DNA of 64,000 nt from Deinococcus aetherius (GTDB lineage Bacteria; Deinococcota; Deinococci; Deinococcales; Deinococcaceae), in NCBI RefSeq assembly GCF_025997855.1, contig NZ_AP026563.1, positions 110,001 to 174,000 of the forward strand. The letters run 5' to 3'. The position numbers were made by a program, and so were the translations under genes. Every line of letters begins with the position of its first letter. The stretch's first letter is position 1. Under the pieces are notes generated by a model that saw nothing but the letters and a program-made list of their open reading frames with translations, had not been told where the DNA came from and made no database searches. Below, piece after piece: positions 17,472 to 26,496 of the stretch.

Positions 17472-17764
17472 GAAGTTGAACTGGAACTGATCCTCTTGGT
17501 TATCCCACTCTCGGGTAGGGACCCTCTTCGGGCGGTGCCAGAGCACACGGTCATCCCGTGTTCAGCGCATACCCTGACAGCGCCATCATAGCCAAAACCG
17601 GGCACAGGGTCAATGCCCGGCGGGTGTCACCCCCTCGCTGTTCGGGAGAGGGTGTTTTCTCCTGGCTCCCGGAGGCGGAGGAAGTGGTTTCGCATCGCTG
17701 CTGTTCGCTGGGGCTCAGCCTGCTCACCTCCTGACGTCACGGGGGGAGCCGCTTAAGCTGGGGC

Positions 17765-17971
17765 ATGGCGAAGTTCATCAAGCTGGAGGACGGCAGCTAC
17801 GTGAATGCCGCGGCCATCCACCGGATTCACCTGGAGAAGCACACCGACCCCAAGTTCTGGAAGCTGAACGCCCAGCTTTCCAAACCGGAGGGCGCCGAGT
17901 GGGCCTACCTGGCTGGGGAGTTCGGCAGCCTGAAGGAGGCGGAGGAGGCGGTCAGGAAACTCGGCAAGTAG
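17765..17971 (+). CDS. Small hypothetical protein
   Basis: 68 residues beginning MAKFIKLEDGSYVNAAAIH, followed by an acidic/basic helical C-terminus (LKEAEEAVRKLGK). The opening resembles small proteins in which a beta-hairpin displays residues around 'Y(V/I)N...I'. No function known. TAAGCT five bases before the ATG fits a leaderless transcript. Coding character is clear from third-position GC. Confidence 0.7.
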   Translation: MAKFIKLEDGSYVNAAAIHRIHLEKHTDPKFWKLNAQLSKPEGAEWAYLAGEFGSLKEAEEAVRKLGK

Positions 17972-18085
17972 CGGGTGGGGCCAGTGGCGGCGCGCGTGAG
18001 GGTGCGGCGCTGGCCCTCAGCCTGAACGGCCTGAGAGGCGTGGCGCCCACCCCGGATCAGGAGACGGGCGCTGGGCCCACCCGGC

Positions 18086-18679
18086 TCACTGCCGCCCCGC
18101 GCGCAGCTTGCGCAGCTCCAGCCCCACCGGGATCAGGCTCAGGACGACGGCCACACCGACCACCAGCAGGATGTAGCGGTCGAGGTGCGGGATCAGGCCG
18201 CCCAGCCAGTAGCCGAGCAGGGGCACGCTGAGCGCCCACAGCAGCCCGCCCACGACGTTGTAGATCAGGAACCGGGAGTAGGACATCCTTCCGACCCCGG
18301 CGAGCGTCGGCGCCACGGTGCGCACCACCGGCACGAAGCGGGCCAGGATCAGCGAGAACCCCCCGTAGCGCTCGAAGAACGCCTGGGTGCGCTCCACGTA
18401 CTCGGGGCGAAACAGGCGGCTGTCCGGGCGGCTGAACACCGCCGGGCCGAAGCGGCGCCCGATGAGGTACCCGGTGCTGTCCCCGATGATCGCGCCCAGG
18501 GCCACCGCGAGCATCACGCCCGCCAGGTGCAGGCTGCCCTGCTGGGCGAGGATGCCCGCCGTGATCAGCAGGCTGTCGCCGGGCAGGAAAAAGCCGAGCA
18601 GCAGCCCGCTCTCGGCGAAGACGATGGCGAAGATGCCCAGGTAGGAGACGCTGAGCAGGAGCTGGGGAAGGTCGACCAT
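18086..18679 (-). CDS. DedA-family membrane protein
   Basis: 197 residues, with the DedA/SNARE-associated core: [33 protein letters not shown] and [21 protein letters not shown] (here [10 protein letters not shown]). DedA proteins act in the inner membrane, and several are undecaprenyl-phosphate flippases and affect resistance to cationic peptides. It is a single gene whose ATG lies six bases after a -10, so the mRNA is predicted to be leaderless. The TATACC-type promoter places it with the PAP2 phosphatases, consistent with lipid-carrier recycling. Confidence 0.92.
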   Translation of the reverse strand: MVDLPQLLLSVSYLGIFAIVFAESGLLLGFFLPGDSLLITAGILAQQGSLHLAGVMLAVALGAIIGDSTGYLIGRRFGPAVFSRPDSRLFRPEYVERTQAFFERYGGFSLILARFVPVVRTVAPTLAGVGRMSYSRFLIYNVVGGLLWALSVPLLGYWLGGLIPHLDRYILLVVGVAVVLSLIPVGLELRKLRAGRQ

Positions 18680-18685
18680 GCCCCC

Positions 18686-18717
18686 ACCCTAGAGAGCCGA
18701 GGTAAAGAACGCGTATA
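18686..18717 (-). promoter_or_regulatory. TATACC-type promoter of the DedA gene
   Basis: On the minus strand TATACG (plus 18712-18717) and TTTACC (plus 18701-18706) are 11 bases apart, then nine bases and TAGGGT (plus 18686-18691), then six bases and ATG. Confidence 0.75.
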
Positions 18718-18763
18718 CCGAGGGGGGGAGCGGCTCAGGCCACTCCCCCCGGAGAGCCGCCCC

Positions 18764-21400
18764 TCAGCCCGCCCGCAGCACCTCGGTCACCCGCCGGTTG
18801 GAGGCGGCCCGCGCCAGCCGCAGGGCGGCCAGGGTGCTCAGCGCGGCGGCGGCCAGCAGGCCCACCAGGTAGGGCCAGGGCAGCACCATCACCTCGGGCG
18901 GCGGGTCGAAGACCCCCTGGAGCAGCTTGATCAGGGTCTGCGCGACCCCCAGGCCGATCACGCCCCCGAACACCCCGCCGAGTCCCACGACGACCAGCGC
19001 CTCGCCCGACAGGAAGGCGCCGAGCTGCTTCTGGGTGGCGCCCAGGGCACCCAGCACCGTGAAGGTGCGGCGGCGCTCGGCCAGCCCGAGGGCCAGCACC
19101 AGCCCGGTCGCCCCCGCGAGCAGCAGGGCCGCGAAGGCCAGCTCGATACGGGACAGGCCCGCGAGGTTGACCGCCGTGAGGCCCGACGCGATCCGGCTGC
19201 GCACCGTGGCGAGGTCCGTGACCGTCACGCCGGGCAGGTCGCGGGTCGCCTGGCGGGCAGCGTCCACCACCGCCTGCGGGGACCCGCTCACCTTGAGGAG
19301 CGCCACCTCGGCCACCGGGTTGCCGGTCGCCTTGGCGAGGTAGCTCGCGTTGGCGACCAGGAAGGAGTCCTTGGGGGCGGTGGGGAACTCGCGCACCACG
19401 CCGACGAAGGTGAAGGGGACGGTCCCGTACCCATGGGTGCGGGCGTTCAGCAGCCGCAGGTTCAGCCGGTCCCCGAGCGAGAGCTGGTAGTCGTTGACCG
19501 TCTCCTGCGAGACGAACAGGGCGTCGGGGCGGGCCCGGAGCTTCGCCAGTGCCCCCTGCGCCGTCGTCCCCCCGAAGTAGGTGTTCGACAGGCGGCTGAC
19601 CTGAGTGAAGTGCGCGGCGTCGATGCCGTAGATGTCCTGGAGGTCCGCCCCCACGTAGGCGAAGCGGTGGATCAGCGGCTGGGTGCCCGCCACGCCCGGC
19701 AGGGCCCCCAGGGCGGCCAGCCGTGGCCCGGCCGGGCCGTTCGCGGTGCCCGTCACGGTCACGTCCGCCCCGTTGGTGAGCACGGCGTCCACCCGCGCCT
19801 GGTCGTTGTAGGTCGCGTTGAAGATCGAGGTGGAGACCGCGAAGGCGGTGGCGAGCGCGACGAGCGCCGCCCCGCGCGTCAGGAGCGAGCGTTGCCGTCC
19901 CAGCGCCGCTGCGACGGTCCCCGCCAGGGTCCCGGCCAGGGGCCGCAGCAGCCGGGTCAGCGCGCCCCGCCGCAGCAGCAGGCCCAGCAGCCGCATCGCC
20001 AGCAGGGTGCCGCCCAGCCACAGGGCCAGCGGCGCGACAAAGGCCTCGATCTGGATGCTCGCCTGGGGGACGCCTTCCGGCGCCAGGACGAGCTGGTAGC
20101 CCCCGGCGGCGCTGCGCCAGAACATCACCCCGGCCAGGACGAGCAGCAGCAGGTCGAGGGAGAGGCGCTGCCACAGCGGCGTCCCGGCCCGGCCCACGAC
20201 CTGCCGCTGGGCGGCGACCGTGGACGACCGGACGGCCCCCAGGGTGGGGAGCAGGACGGCCAGCAGCGAGAGGATCAGCCCCGCCAGGACGGGCAGCGCG
20301 AGCAGGGGGAGGCCCACCGCCGTGCCCGGCGTGACCAGGGGCGAGAGCAGCGCGTACGCCAGGAGGCCCAGCACGGTGCCGACGCCCGCCACCAGCAGGG
20401 CCTCCGCCGCTCCCAGCCGCAGGATGGTGCGGTCGCCCGCTCCCCGCACCCGCAGCAGGGCCGCCTCGGTCCGGCGCTGCCCGGCGCTCGCCCCCGCGAC
20501 GCTCAGGGTCAGCGCCCCGGCGAGCAGGGCCCCCGGCAGCCCCAGGAACAGGAACAGCGCCTGCGCGTACAGGGCGTCCTCCCGTGCCCCGTCCAGCTTG
20601 GCCGCCAGGTTGTTGCCGACCACGGCCCCGCCCGAGAGCCGCGCCTCGACGTTGTTGGCGAGCGTCCCGGCCTGCGCGAAGGCCCGGCCTGGGTTGCTGG
20701 GGAGCGCGGTGCCCAGCCGCACGTGGAGCTGCTCGCGCACGGTGTCGGGCCGCGCGGCCTTCTGGGGAGCGAACAGCGCGTCCCACCGGGCACGGGGGAG
20801 CAGCAGCACGTTGTCCGGCGGCGCCTGCGGGGCGAGGCCCTTGGGGGCCCCGACCGCCTGGAACAGCGAGTCGGCCTGCGGCAGGTCGGCGATCCCGGCG
20901 ACCCGCAGCCCCACCGGGGCGGCCCCGTAGCGTCCGATGGTCACCGTGTCGCCCACGGCGGCGTGCAGGTTCGCCGCCGTCTGCTGCGATAGCACCACGC
21001 CGTCCGGCGACCCGATCAGGGGACGCAGCTCGGCGGGGAAGGCGGCGCGGTAGCCCGGCGGCAACCCCAGCACCTTGCCCGCCCCGGTGGTCTGGACGGT
21101 GCCGCCCGTGTGGGCCGTGAAGCCGGGCACGTCCGCGTACCCGACCGCCGCAAGGGTCCGGACCGGGCTGGCGGCGCGGATGGCCGCCTCGGCCTGGGCG
21201 CGGCCGGTGTTCTGCCCCAGCAGCACCTGCCAGTCCACCGGGACCGAGGCCACGGCCCGGCGGGTCATGTTGGCCGTGCCCGCCGCGATGAACGACAGCA
21301 GGAAGGCCAGGAAGGCGACGGTCAGACCGACCCCCAGCGCGCTCCCCCACAGGCGCAGGGGACGGCGCGCCATCAAACCGCGCAACCACAGGCTGGTCAT
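18764..21400 (-). CDS. ABC transporter permease, FtsX/MacB type
   Basis: 878 residues with an N-terminal helix, a large extracytoplasmic region, and two sets of FtsX-like membrane helices (about 280-490 and 750-870). Typical features are SVAGASAGQRRTEAALLRVRGA and LAERRRTFTVLGALGATQKQL. MacB-fold permeases move substrates such as lipids, peptides or antibiotics out of the membrane or periplasm rather than through a pore. The ATG overlaps the stop of the downstream-reading ATPase gene by four bases. It forms one operon with two ATPases and a secreted PsbP-like protein under a TATACC promoter. Substrate unknown; bacitracin-type detoxification is a guess from context. Confidence 0.88.
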   Translation of the reverse strand: MTSLWLRGLMARRPLRLWGSALGVGLTVAFLAFLLSFIAAGTANMTRRAVASVPVDWQVLLGQNTGRAQAEAAIRAASPVRTLAAVGYADVPGFTAHTGGTVQTTGAGKVLGLPPGYRAAFPAELRPLIGSPDGVVLSQQTAANLHAAVGDTVTIGRYGAAPVGLRVAGIADLPQADSLFQAVGAPKGLAPQAPPDNVLLLPRARWDALFAPQKAARPDTVREQLHVRLGTALPSNPGRAFAQAGTLANNVEARLSGGAVVGNNLAAKLDGAREDALYAQALFLFLGLPGALLAGALTLSVAGASAGQRRTEAALLRVRGAGDRTILRLGAAEALLVAGVGTVLGLLAYALLSPLVTPGTAVGLPLLALPVLAGLILSLLAVLLPTLGAVRSSTVAAQRQVVGRAGTPLWQRLSLDLLLLVLAGVMFWRSAAGGYQLVLAPEGVPQASIQIEAFVAPLALWLGGTLLAMRLLGLLLRRGALTRLLRPLAGTLAGTVAAALGRQRSLLTRGAALVALATAFAVSTSIFNATYNDQARVDAVLTNGADVTVTGTANGPAGPRLAALGALPGVAGTQPLIHRFAYVGADLQDIYGIDAAHFTQVSRLSNTYFGGTTAQGALAKLRARPDALFVSQETVNDYQLSLGDRLNLRLLNARTHGYGTVPFTFVGVVREFPTAPKDSFLVANASYLAKATGNPVAEVALLKVSGSPQAVVDAARQATRDLPGVTVTDLATVRSRIASGLTAVNLAGLSRIELAFAALLLAGATGLVLALGLAERRRTFTVLGALGATQKQLGAFLSGEALVVVGLGGVFGGVIGLGVAQTLIKLLQGVFDPPPEVMVLPWPYLVGLLAAAALSTLAALRLARAASNRRVTEVLRAG

Positions 21401-22164
21401 GAGGTTCCCTCCTTGGTGGCCCGGCTCAGAAGCCTGCCGCCCTCCATGCGCCAGAGGGTGTCGAGGCGCCGCGCCACGGCCTCGTCGTGGGTGGCCATCA
21501 CCAGCGCCGCCCCGGGTTCGAGCGCCGAGAGCAGCACGTCCATCAGGTGCGCGGCGGTGACGGAGTCAAGTTGCCCGGTGGGCTCGTCGGCCAGGACCAG
21601 CCGGGGCCGGGTGACGAGCGCCCGCGCGACCGCCACCCGCTGGGCCTGACCGCCGGAGAGTTCCTCGGGCAGCTGATCGGCGAGCGCCAGCAATTCCAGG
21701 GTGTCCAGGGCCCGCCGGGCTTCCCTCGTGGCTGCCTCGGGGGTTTCACCGACCAGCAGCAGCGGGAGCGCCACGTTCTCCAGCGCAGTCAGGGGCGGCA
21801 TCAGGCTCTGCGCCTGGAAGACGAAGGCGACCTTGCCGGGCCGCAGGCTGCCCGCCTCACCCAGCGTGGGCCAGCTCACCGTCCCCGTGGTCGGCGTGTC
21901 CAGCCCGCCCAGCAGGTGCAGCAGGGTGCTCTTGCCGCTGCCGGACGGGCCCAGCAGCGCGATCCGGTCGCCGGGGCGCACCCGGAGCGTCGTCTCCCGC
22001 AGGGCGGTGACCTCCTGCCCGCCGACGGTAAAGGTCCGGCTGACCCCGCGCGCCTCGGCCAGCGGAGTGGCCGCCGCGTCCACCGGCCGGAACGACGCGC
22101 GTGGGGGAACGGGCCCGGGGGTCAGCCGCCGGGGTGAGACGTCCACCCTCCTTGATTCAGGCAT
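21397..22164 (-). CDS. ABC transporter ATPase 1
   Basis: 255 residues. It has Walker A GPSGSGKST, Q-loop FVFQAQSLMP, signature ELSGGQAQRVAVARAL, Walker B LVLADEPTGQLD and the switch His in MATHDEA. The first 35 residues are a Pro/Arg-rich extension not usual in the LolD/MacB class. The ATG has GGGAGGT upstream and overlaps the preceding ATPase stop by 8 bases; its own stop overlaps the permease start. It should power the FtsX-type permease. Confidence 0.9.
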   Translation of the reverse strand: MPESRRVDVSPRRLTPGPVPPRASFRPVDAAATPLAEARGVSRTFTVGGQEVTALRETTLRVRPGDRIALLGPSGSGKSTLLHLLGGLDTPTTGTVSWPTLGEAGSLRPGKVAFVFQAQSLMPPLTALENVALPLLLVGETPEAATREARRALDTLELLALADQLPEELSGGQAQRVAVARALVTRPRLVLADEPTGQLDSVTAAHLMDVLLSALEPGAALVMATHDEAVARRLDTLWRMEGGRLLSRATKEGTS

Positions 22165-22840
22165 CCTGCCACCTCCCGTCTTTCAGCCGCAGCACGCGGC
22201 CCGCCCGGGCGGCCAGCCGGGGACTGTGGGTGGCGATCACGGCGCCGCGTCCGCCGCGCCCTTCCCCCCGCACGAACGCCTCAATCACGCCGATCACCCG
22301 TTCCTCGGTCGCCGCGTCCACCTCGGCGGTCGGCTCGTCGGCCAGCAGCGCGGCGGGGCGGTGCGCCAGGGCCGCCGCGAGCGAGACGCGCGCGACCTCC
22401 CCCCCAGAGAGCTGCGCTGGGAAGGCATGCCGCCGGTGGTCCAACCCGAGCTGCCCCAGCAGGTCCAGCGCACGGGCCTCGTCGGGCTGACCGAGCAGCT
22501 GCCCGGTCAGGGTCACGTTGTCGAGCACGTTCAGGTGCGCGAGCAGATTCCCGCCCTGCAACATCACGCCCAGGTGCCGCGCCCGCACCCCCGCCCGTTG
22601 CGCCTCGGGCCGCCGGGTCAGCCGCTCGCCCGCCACCGTCACCGCGCCGCCGTCCGGGTCGTCCAGCCCGGCCAGGCAAGAGAGCAGGGTGCTCTTGCCG
22701 CTGCCGGAGGCGCCCAGCAAGGCGACCAGTTCCCCCGGCGCCAGGTCCAGGCTGACCCCGCGCAGGGCGCGCACCTCCTCGTCCGCGACGTGGTAGAAGC
22801 GGTACAGGTCCACGGCCTCCAGAATGGACACGGCCCTCAC
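22157..22840 (-). CDS. ABC transporter ATPase 2
   Basis: About 227 residues with Walker A GASGSGKST, Q-loop VMLQGGNLLA, signature QLSGGEVARVSLAAAL, Walker B ALLADEPTAEVD and switch His in ATHSPR. It differs clearly from ATPase 1, so the exporter probably uses a heterodimer of ATPases with one large permease. The GTG at 22840 overlaps the stop of the PsbP-like gene (GTGA); an in-frame GTG at 22846 is possible. The four genes overlap, indicating tight translational coupling. Confidence 0.88.
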   Translation of the reverse strand: MRAVSILEAVDLYRFYHVADEEVRALRGVSLDLAPGELVALLGASGSGKSTLLSCLAGLDDPDGGAVTVAGERLTRRPEAQRAGVRARHLGVMLQGGNLLAHLNVLDNVTLTGQLLGQPDEARALDLLGQLGLDHRRHAFPAQLSGGEVARVSLAAALAHRPAALLADEPTAEVDAATEERVIGVIEAFVRGEGRGGRGAVIATHSPRLAARAGRVLRLKDGRWQDA

Positions 22841-23403
22841 CGCCACACGAACGAACGCGCGACCCGGTTCCAGGCGTCCACGTTGTCCGCCCCCCTGGGG
22901 GCACTCATCCGCAGGACGACCTCGCGCCCGTTTCTGGTGAGCACGTACAGGTCGTTGTCCAGCACCGCGCGCCGTCCCGTAACCGCGTTCGGGGCGGAGG
23001 TGGAGGTGAAGCGCGCCAGGACGGCGTTCCCGGCGGGCAACGGCGCCGCCTTGACCAGGGTGACCTTCACGCTGGGGTCCGTCCGGGCCAGCGCGGCGAG
23101 GTCGCCCGCCCGGACCGCCGCGACCCCCGGGGTCCGCGCCGCCTGGCGGGCCGTCAGCTCGACGGTGCCGTACTTGGAGGTGAAGCTCACCGTGCCGCCC
23201 TGCTCGCGGCGGGCCCAGCCTTCCGGGATTTCCAGGCTGTAGCCTCCCGGCGCGCTGACGTAACGCACGAAAGCCTGCGAGTCGGGGATGTCGCCCACCG
23301 GGTGAGTTTCGGGGGCCACCTGCGTCTGCGCGAGGGCGCCGGGGACCAGGGTGAGAAGGGCGAACGTCGCTGCGGGCCGCACCAGACCTTTGTTCTTGTT
23401 CAT
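22837..23403 (-). CDS. Secreted PsbP-/DUF1795-like protein of the ABC operon
   Basis: 188 residues with a signal peptide (AATFALLTLVPGALAQT, cleavage after ALA). The mature domain opens YVSAPGGYSLEIPEGWARREQGGTV in the manner of PsbP/DUF1795 domains and ends NVDAWNRVARSFVWR. It is the first gene of the ABC exporter operon and may act as its extracytoplasmic partner; this is inference. ATG lies six bases after the -10 TACGGT, so the mRNA is predicted to be leaderless. Confidence 0.8.
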   Translation of the reverse strand: MNKNKGLVRPAATFALLTLVPGALAQTQVAPETHPVGDIPDSQAFVRYVSAPGGYSLEIPEGWARREQGGTVSFTSKYGTVELTARQAARTPGVAAVRAGDLAALARTDPSVKVTLVKAAPLPAGNAVLARFTSTSAPNAVTGRRAVLDNDLYVLTRNGREVVLRMSAPRGADNVDAWNRVARSFVWR

Positions 23404-23409
23404 GCCCCG

Positions 23410-23441
23410 ACCGTAGTCCCGCCCGGTATAAAGGTGGTATA
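23410..23441 (-). promoter_or_regulatory. TATACC-type promoter of the ABC exporter operon
   Basis: Two TATACC half-sites on the minus strand (plus GGTATA at 23425 and 23436) 11 bases apart, then nine bases and TACGGT (plus 23410-23415), six bases, ATG. Confidence 0.75.
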
Positions 23442-23447
23442 GAAAGC

Positions 23448-24316
23448 TCACCGCATGAACAGGTCTGTCATGGACGTCGCCCGCGCGGCCTCGCACAGAG
23501 GGCGCAGCCCCCAGGCGTCCTCGAGGGTCCGCAGCAGGCTGGAGTGGGTGTAGGGCCGGTTTGACCGCACGCCGCGCGGGCCGTCGCTCGTCACCACAAT
23601 GGTCGCCACGGTGCCCCCGTCCCCCACCCTCACCCTCGTCGAAGGTGATCACCAGGGCGGCGTGGTCCTTCCAGGCGGGGGAAGCCATGATCTTCCCGGC
23701 CCACTCGCGCACAAAGGCGTCGCCCGCCCGCTCCAGCCGCGAACCCATGCCAGCAGGTCAGCGCCCCGTGCAGGTCGTGGCACAGGTCCGGCACGATCAG
23801 CGCGAAGGTGGGGACGGTCCCGGAACGCAGGTCGGCGGTCAACCCCTCCGGGGGGACCACGTTCCGCGCCCGCGCCGGGCTCCCGGCGAGCTCCGGGGAG
23901 AGCATCAGGGGGTTGTGCCTCTTGGCGGAGGCGCCCGCCGAGGGACCGTTCCAGCCGGGGCTGGGCAGTCCCTGGAAGTCCCCCTTCCAGGTCTTCCGCG
24001 CGTTCCAGTTGCAGGGCCAGGTTGTCCCCGGGGAAACGCTGGCGGGGATCGTCGCTGCGGCTGCCGGGGTGCTGCCGAAGAGCAGGGCCACGTCGTTGGG
24101 CAGGCTGGGGTGGGCGACCCCGGTGTCGTTTGTGGTGAGACCGTATTCCCGAGCGAGCGCGTTCAGGGTCGGCAGGTTGGGGTTGCCCAGCACTCCACCG
24201 GCACTGGTGTTCTCCAGCACCAGCACGAACACGTGTGAGAAGGACGGCAGGGTTTGGGTCTGCGCCGCTCCGGTCCCCAGCAGGACCGGGGAGAGCCACA
24301 GCAGGCGGCAGGCCAC
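23448..24316 (-). pseudogene. Phosphoesterase / acid phosphatase-type gene with two frameshifts
   Basis: A secreted phosphoesterase of the phospholipase C/acid phosphatase superfamily is spread over three frames. Signal peptide and HVFVLVLENTSAGG to LIVPDLCHDLHGALTCWHG come first (24316 to about 23750). ERAGDAFVREWAGKIMASPAW and ALVITFDEGEGG follow. GTVATIVVTSDGPRGV to TSMTDLFMR come last. The order and motifs match the intact family, so two indels, near 23750 and in the C-runs near 23620, break the gene. Either it is a true pseudogene or the assembly has homopolymer errors. It lies between the ABC operon promoter and the histidine kinase. Confidence 0.7.
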
Positions 24317-24502
24317 CCGCAGGACCGGCCCGGCGAGCGCGGAACCCCGCCGCGTGCCCGGGCGCTTCCCGGTGGGATGGAGGTGCGCGGGTCCTCGACC
24401 GGACGTGGAGTGTTCTGAAGGCCGGTCCTCTTCGGAGCAAGGGGATACCTGAGCATGGGGTCTCCTGAGTCGGGGCGTCGAGGGTGGCGGGCAAACGCCG
24501 AG

Positions 24503-25822
24503 TCAGGCCGGAAAACGCAGGCTCACCTCGAAGGCGCCTTCCTCCCAGCGGGGGAGGAGCTGCGCGTTCCAACGCCGGGCGAGGGCAGCCACCAGCGGCA
24601 GCCCCAGCCCGCTTCCGGCGGTCCCCTGGGTGCCAGCGCCGCGCTCGAAGGGTTCCAGCAGCCGGGTCCACTGGGCCTGGTCCGGCCCGGGACCCGCGCT
24701 GCGCACCGTGACCTCGCGTTCCCGAACCCGCACCAGGACGCCACCCGCGCCGTACTTGAGCGCGTTCTCGATCAGGTTGACCAGGGCACGCCCCACCCCC
24801 TCCGCCTCGGCCTGCACCCAGCTCTCGTTGAGGTCGAGCTGCACCTGCCGGCCCACCCGGCGCGCCACCTCGTCGAGTGCGTCCGCCGCCGACGCGGCGC
24901 TGCCCGCCAGTTCCACCCGTTCCAGACGCACCGGGGCGTCGGTGCGGGCCAGGGCGAGCAGGCTCTCCGAAAGGGTGACCAGCGCGTCCACCCGGCCCTG
25001 CATCCCGCTCAGGGCACGCTGGTAGTCGGCGGCCTCACGCGGGCGCTCCAGGGTGAGGTCGAGGCGGCCCTTGAGCACGGTCAGCGGCGTACGCAACTCG
25101 TGGGCGGCGATGCGGGCGAAACTCTTCTCGTGCTCGATGGTGCCCTCGAGTTGATCGAGCATCGCGTTCACGGTGGAGGTCAGCCGGGCCATCTCGTCCT
25201 GGCCAGGTGCGGCGGGCACCCGCTCCTGGTAGGTGCCGCGCCGGGCGATGCCCTCGGCGGTGCGGGCCACGGCATCGACCGGCCGCAACGCCCGGTCGGC
25301 CAGGACGTACCCGGCCCCGCAGGCCACCATGACCATCAGCACGCTGCCGGCGCTGAGGATGCGGGCCAGGGTTTCCAGCAGCTCCACCAGGGTGTCGCTG
25401 GGCCGGGAGACCCGCAGGAACAGCCCGCCCTCGACGGGCAGGGTCAGCACCCGGTGTTCTGCCGTCGACAGGAAGCCCACGCGCAGGGGAATGGCCTGGT
25501 CATGCTCCTCCTGGCCCGTGCGGGCCAGCGGCCTCCCCGTGGGCGAGAGCAGTTCTATGGCCAGGTCGCCGGTCGGTCTCAGCTCCGACGAGAAGGTCCA
25601 GCGACCGTTCTGGTCCTCGATGCTGCCCTGCGCCACGCTGGCGGTCTCCCGCAAGGTGGTGTCGAGCGAACCCGTCAGGCTGTCCCGGGCCAGGAAGTAC
25701 ACCAGCACGGCCCCAAGCAGGATGGTCACCGCGAACACCAGCGCGTAGCCCAGCGTGAGCTTGACCCGCAGGCTCCAGTCCCGGGGTCTCCAGCCCACCC
25801 GCCGGCCGCCCCCCCCGGTCAC
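24503..25822 (-). CDS. Sensor histidine kinase (TATACC-regulon system)
   Basis: 439 residues. TM1 is at about 27-45, an extracytoplasmic sensor at 46-155, TM2 at about 158-175, then a HAMP linker (ADRALRPVDAVARTAEG). The phospho-acceptor is His241 in IAAHELRTPLTVLKG, and the ATPase domain has the N box NLIENALKYG and GSGLGLPLV. The GTG start overlaps the response-regulator stop (GTGA). The third gene of the PAP2-regulator-kinase operon, it should sense an envelope signal and phosphorylate the partner regulator. The sensor domain belongs to no family I recognise. Confidence 0.92.
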   Translation of the reverse strand: MTGGGGRRVGWRPRDWSLRVKLTLGYALVFAVTILLGAVLVYFLARDSLTGSLDTTLRETASVAQGSIEDQNGRWTFSSELRPTGDLAIELLSPTGRPLARTGQEEHDQAIPLRVGFLSTAEHRVLTLPVEGGLFLRVSRPSDTLVELLETLARILSAGSVLMVMVACGAGYVLADRALRPVDAVARTAEGIARRGTYQERVPAAPGQDEMARLTSTVNAMLDQLEGTIEHEKSFARIAAHELRTPLTVLKGRLDLTLERPREAADYQRALSGMQGRVDALVTLSESLLALARTDAPVRLERVELAGSAASAADALDEVARRVGRQVQLDLNESWVQAEAEGVGRALVNLIENALKYGAGGVLVRVREREVTVRSAGPGPDQAQWTRLLEPFERGAGTQGTAGSGLGLPLVAALARRWNAQLLPRWEEGAFEVSLRFPA

Positions 25823-26496
25823 ATCGCCTCACCCCGGCCCAGCCGGTACCCGGTGCCCCGGATGGTGTCGATCAGGACGTCGGTGGTCTTGCGGCGGATG
25901 GTGCTGACGTACACGTCGATCACCTTGGGCTCCACCCCCCCCTCCCCGCCCCACAGCCGCTCGATGATCTCGTCGCGGGAAAAGGCCCGACCCGGGTTCA
26001 GGACGAGCAGTTCCAGCAGCGCGAACTCCCGGCGGGTCAGCTCGGCACGGACGCCCGTAGCGTAGAGTTCCCGGCCCCCCAGGTCCATCACCCAGCCCCC
26101 CGGCAGGGTCACCGTGTTCTGCGCGTTCCCGCTCGCCCGCCGCAGCAGGGCCCGCACCCGCGCCCGCAGCTCCTTGAAGGCGAACGGCTTGACCAGGTAG
26201 TCGTCCCCGCCCGCCTCCAGCCCCTCGACCCGATCCTCGACGGTGCCCCGGGCGGTGAGGTACAGGATGGGGGTGTTCAGGCCGCCCTCCCTGAGCTGCC
26301 GCCCCAGTCGGTACCCCGCGTCGATGCCCTCGGGGAGCATCACGTCCAGGATCAGCAGGCCGTAGGGAAACAGCCGGGCGAGCTCCCCGCCCTCGGCGGC
26401 GCTCCCGGCCCGGTCGCACTCGTAGCCCTCCTCGGTCAGGCCGTCGCTCAGCAGTTCGGCGATATGGGGGTCGTCCTCGACGATCAGGAGTCTCAT
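25819..26496 (-). CDS. OmpR/PhoB-family response regulator (likely TATACC-box binder)
   Basis: 225 residues. The receiver has the acidic pair EDD (8-9), phospho-acceptor Asp51 in LILDVMLPEG, and Lys103 in YLVKPF. The winged helix (about 135-225) has LTRREFALLELLVLNPG and KVIDVYVSTIRRKT, ending GYRLG. The ATG overlaps the PAP2 stop (ATGA); the frame is open 30 codons further upstream but inside PAP2. The operon promoter has the TATACC/TTTACC direct repeat, and 11-base direct repeats are the standard site type for this family. It is therefore the best candidate regulator of the nine matching promoters. Confidence 0.92.
   Translation of the reverse strand: MRLLIVEDDPHIAELLSDGLTEEGYECDRAGSAAEGGELARLFPYGLLILDVMLPEGIDAGYRLGRQLREGGLNTPILYLTARGTVEDRVEGLEAGGDDYLVKPFAFKELRARVRALLRRASGNAQNTVTLPGGWVMDLGGRELYATGVRAELTRREFALLELLVLNPGRAFSRDEIIERLWGGEGGVEPKVIDVYVSTIRRKTTDVLIDTIRGTGYRLGRGEAM

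Noticed and set aside
17472..17640. Possible structured RNA or tRNA after the 17.4 kb terminator
   Set aside because: No cloverleaf, T-loop or tmRNA-like end could be drawn; a 61-codon minus-strand frame there has no coding features.
18185..20992. A 935-codon plus-strand open frame opposite DedA and the permease
   Set aside because: Low-complexity Gln/Arg/Glu/Gly composition, typical of antisense frames; both minus-strand genes have strong family motifs.
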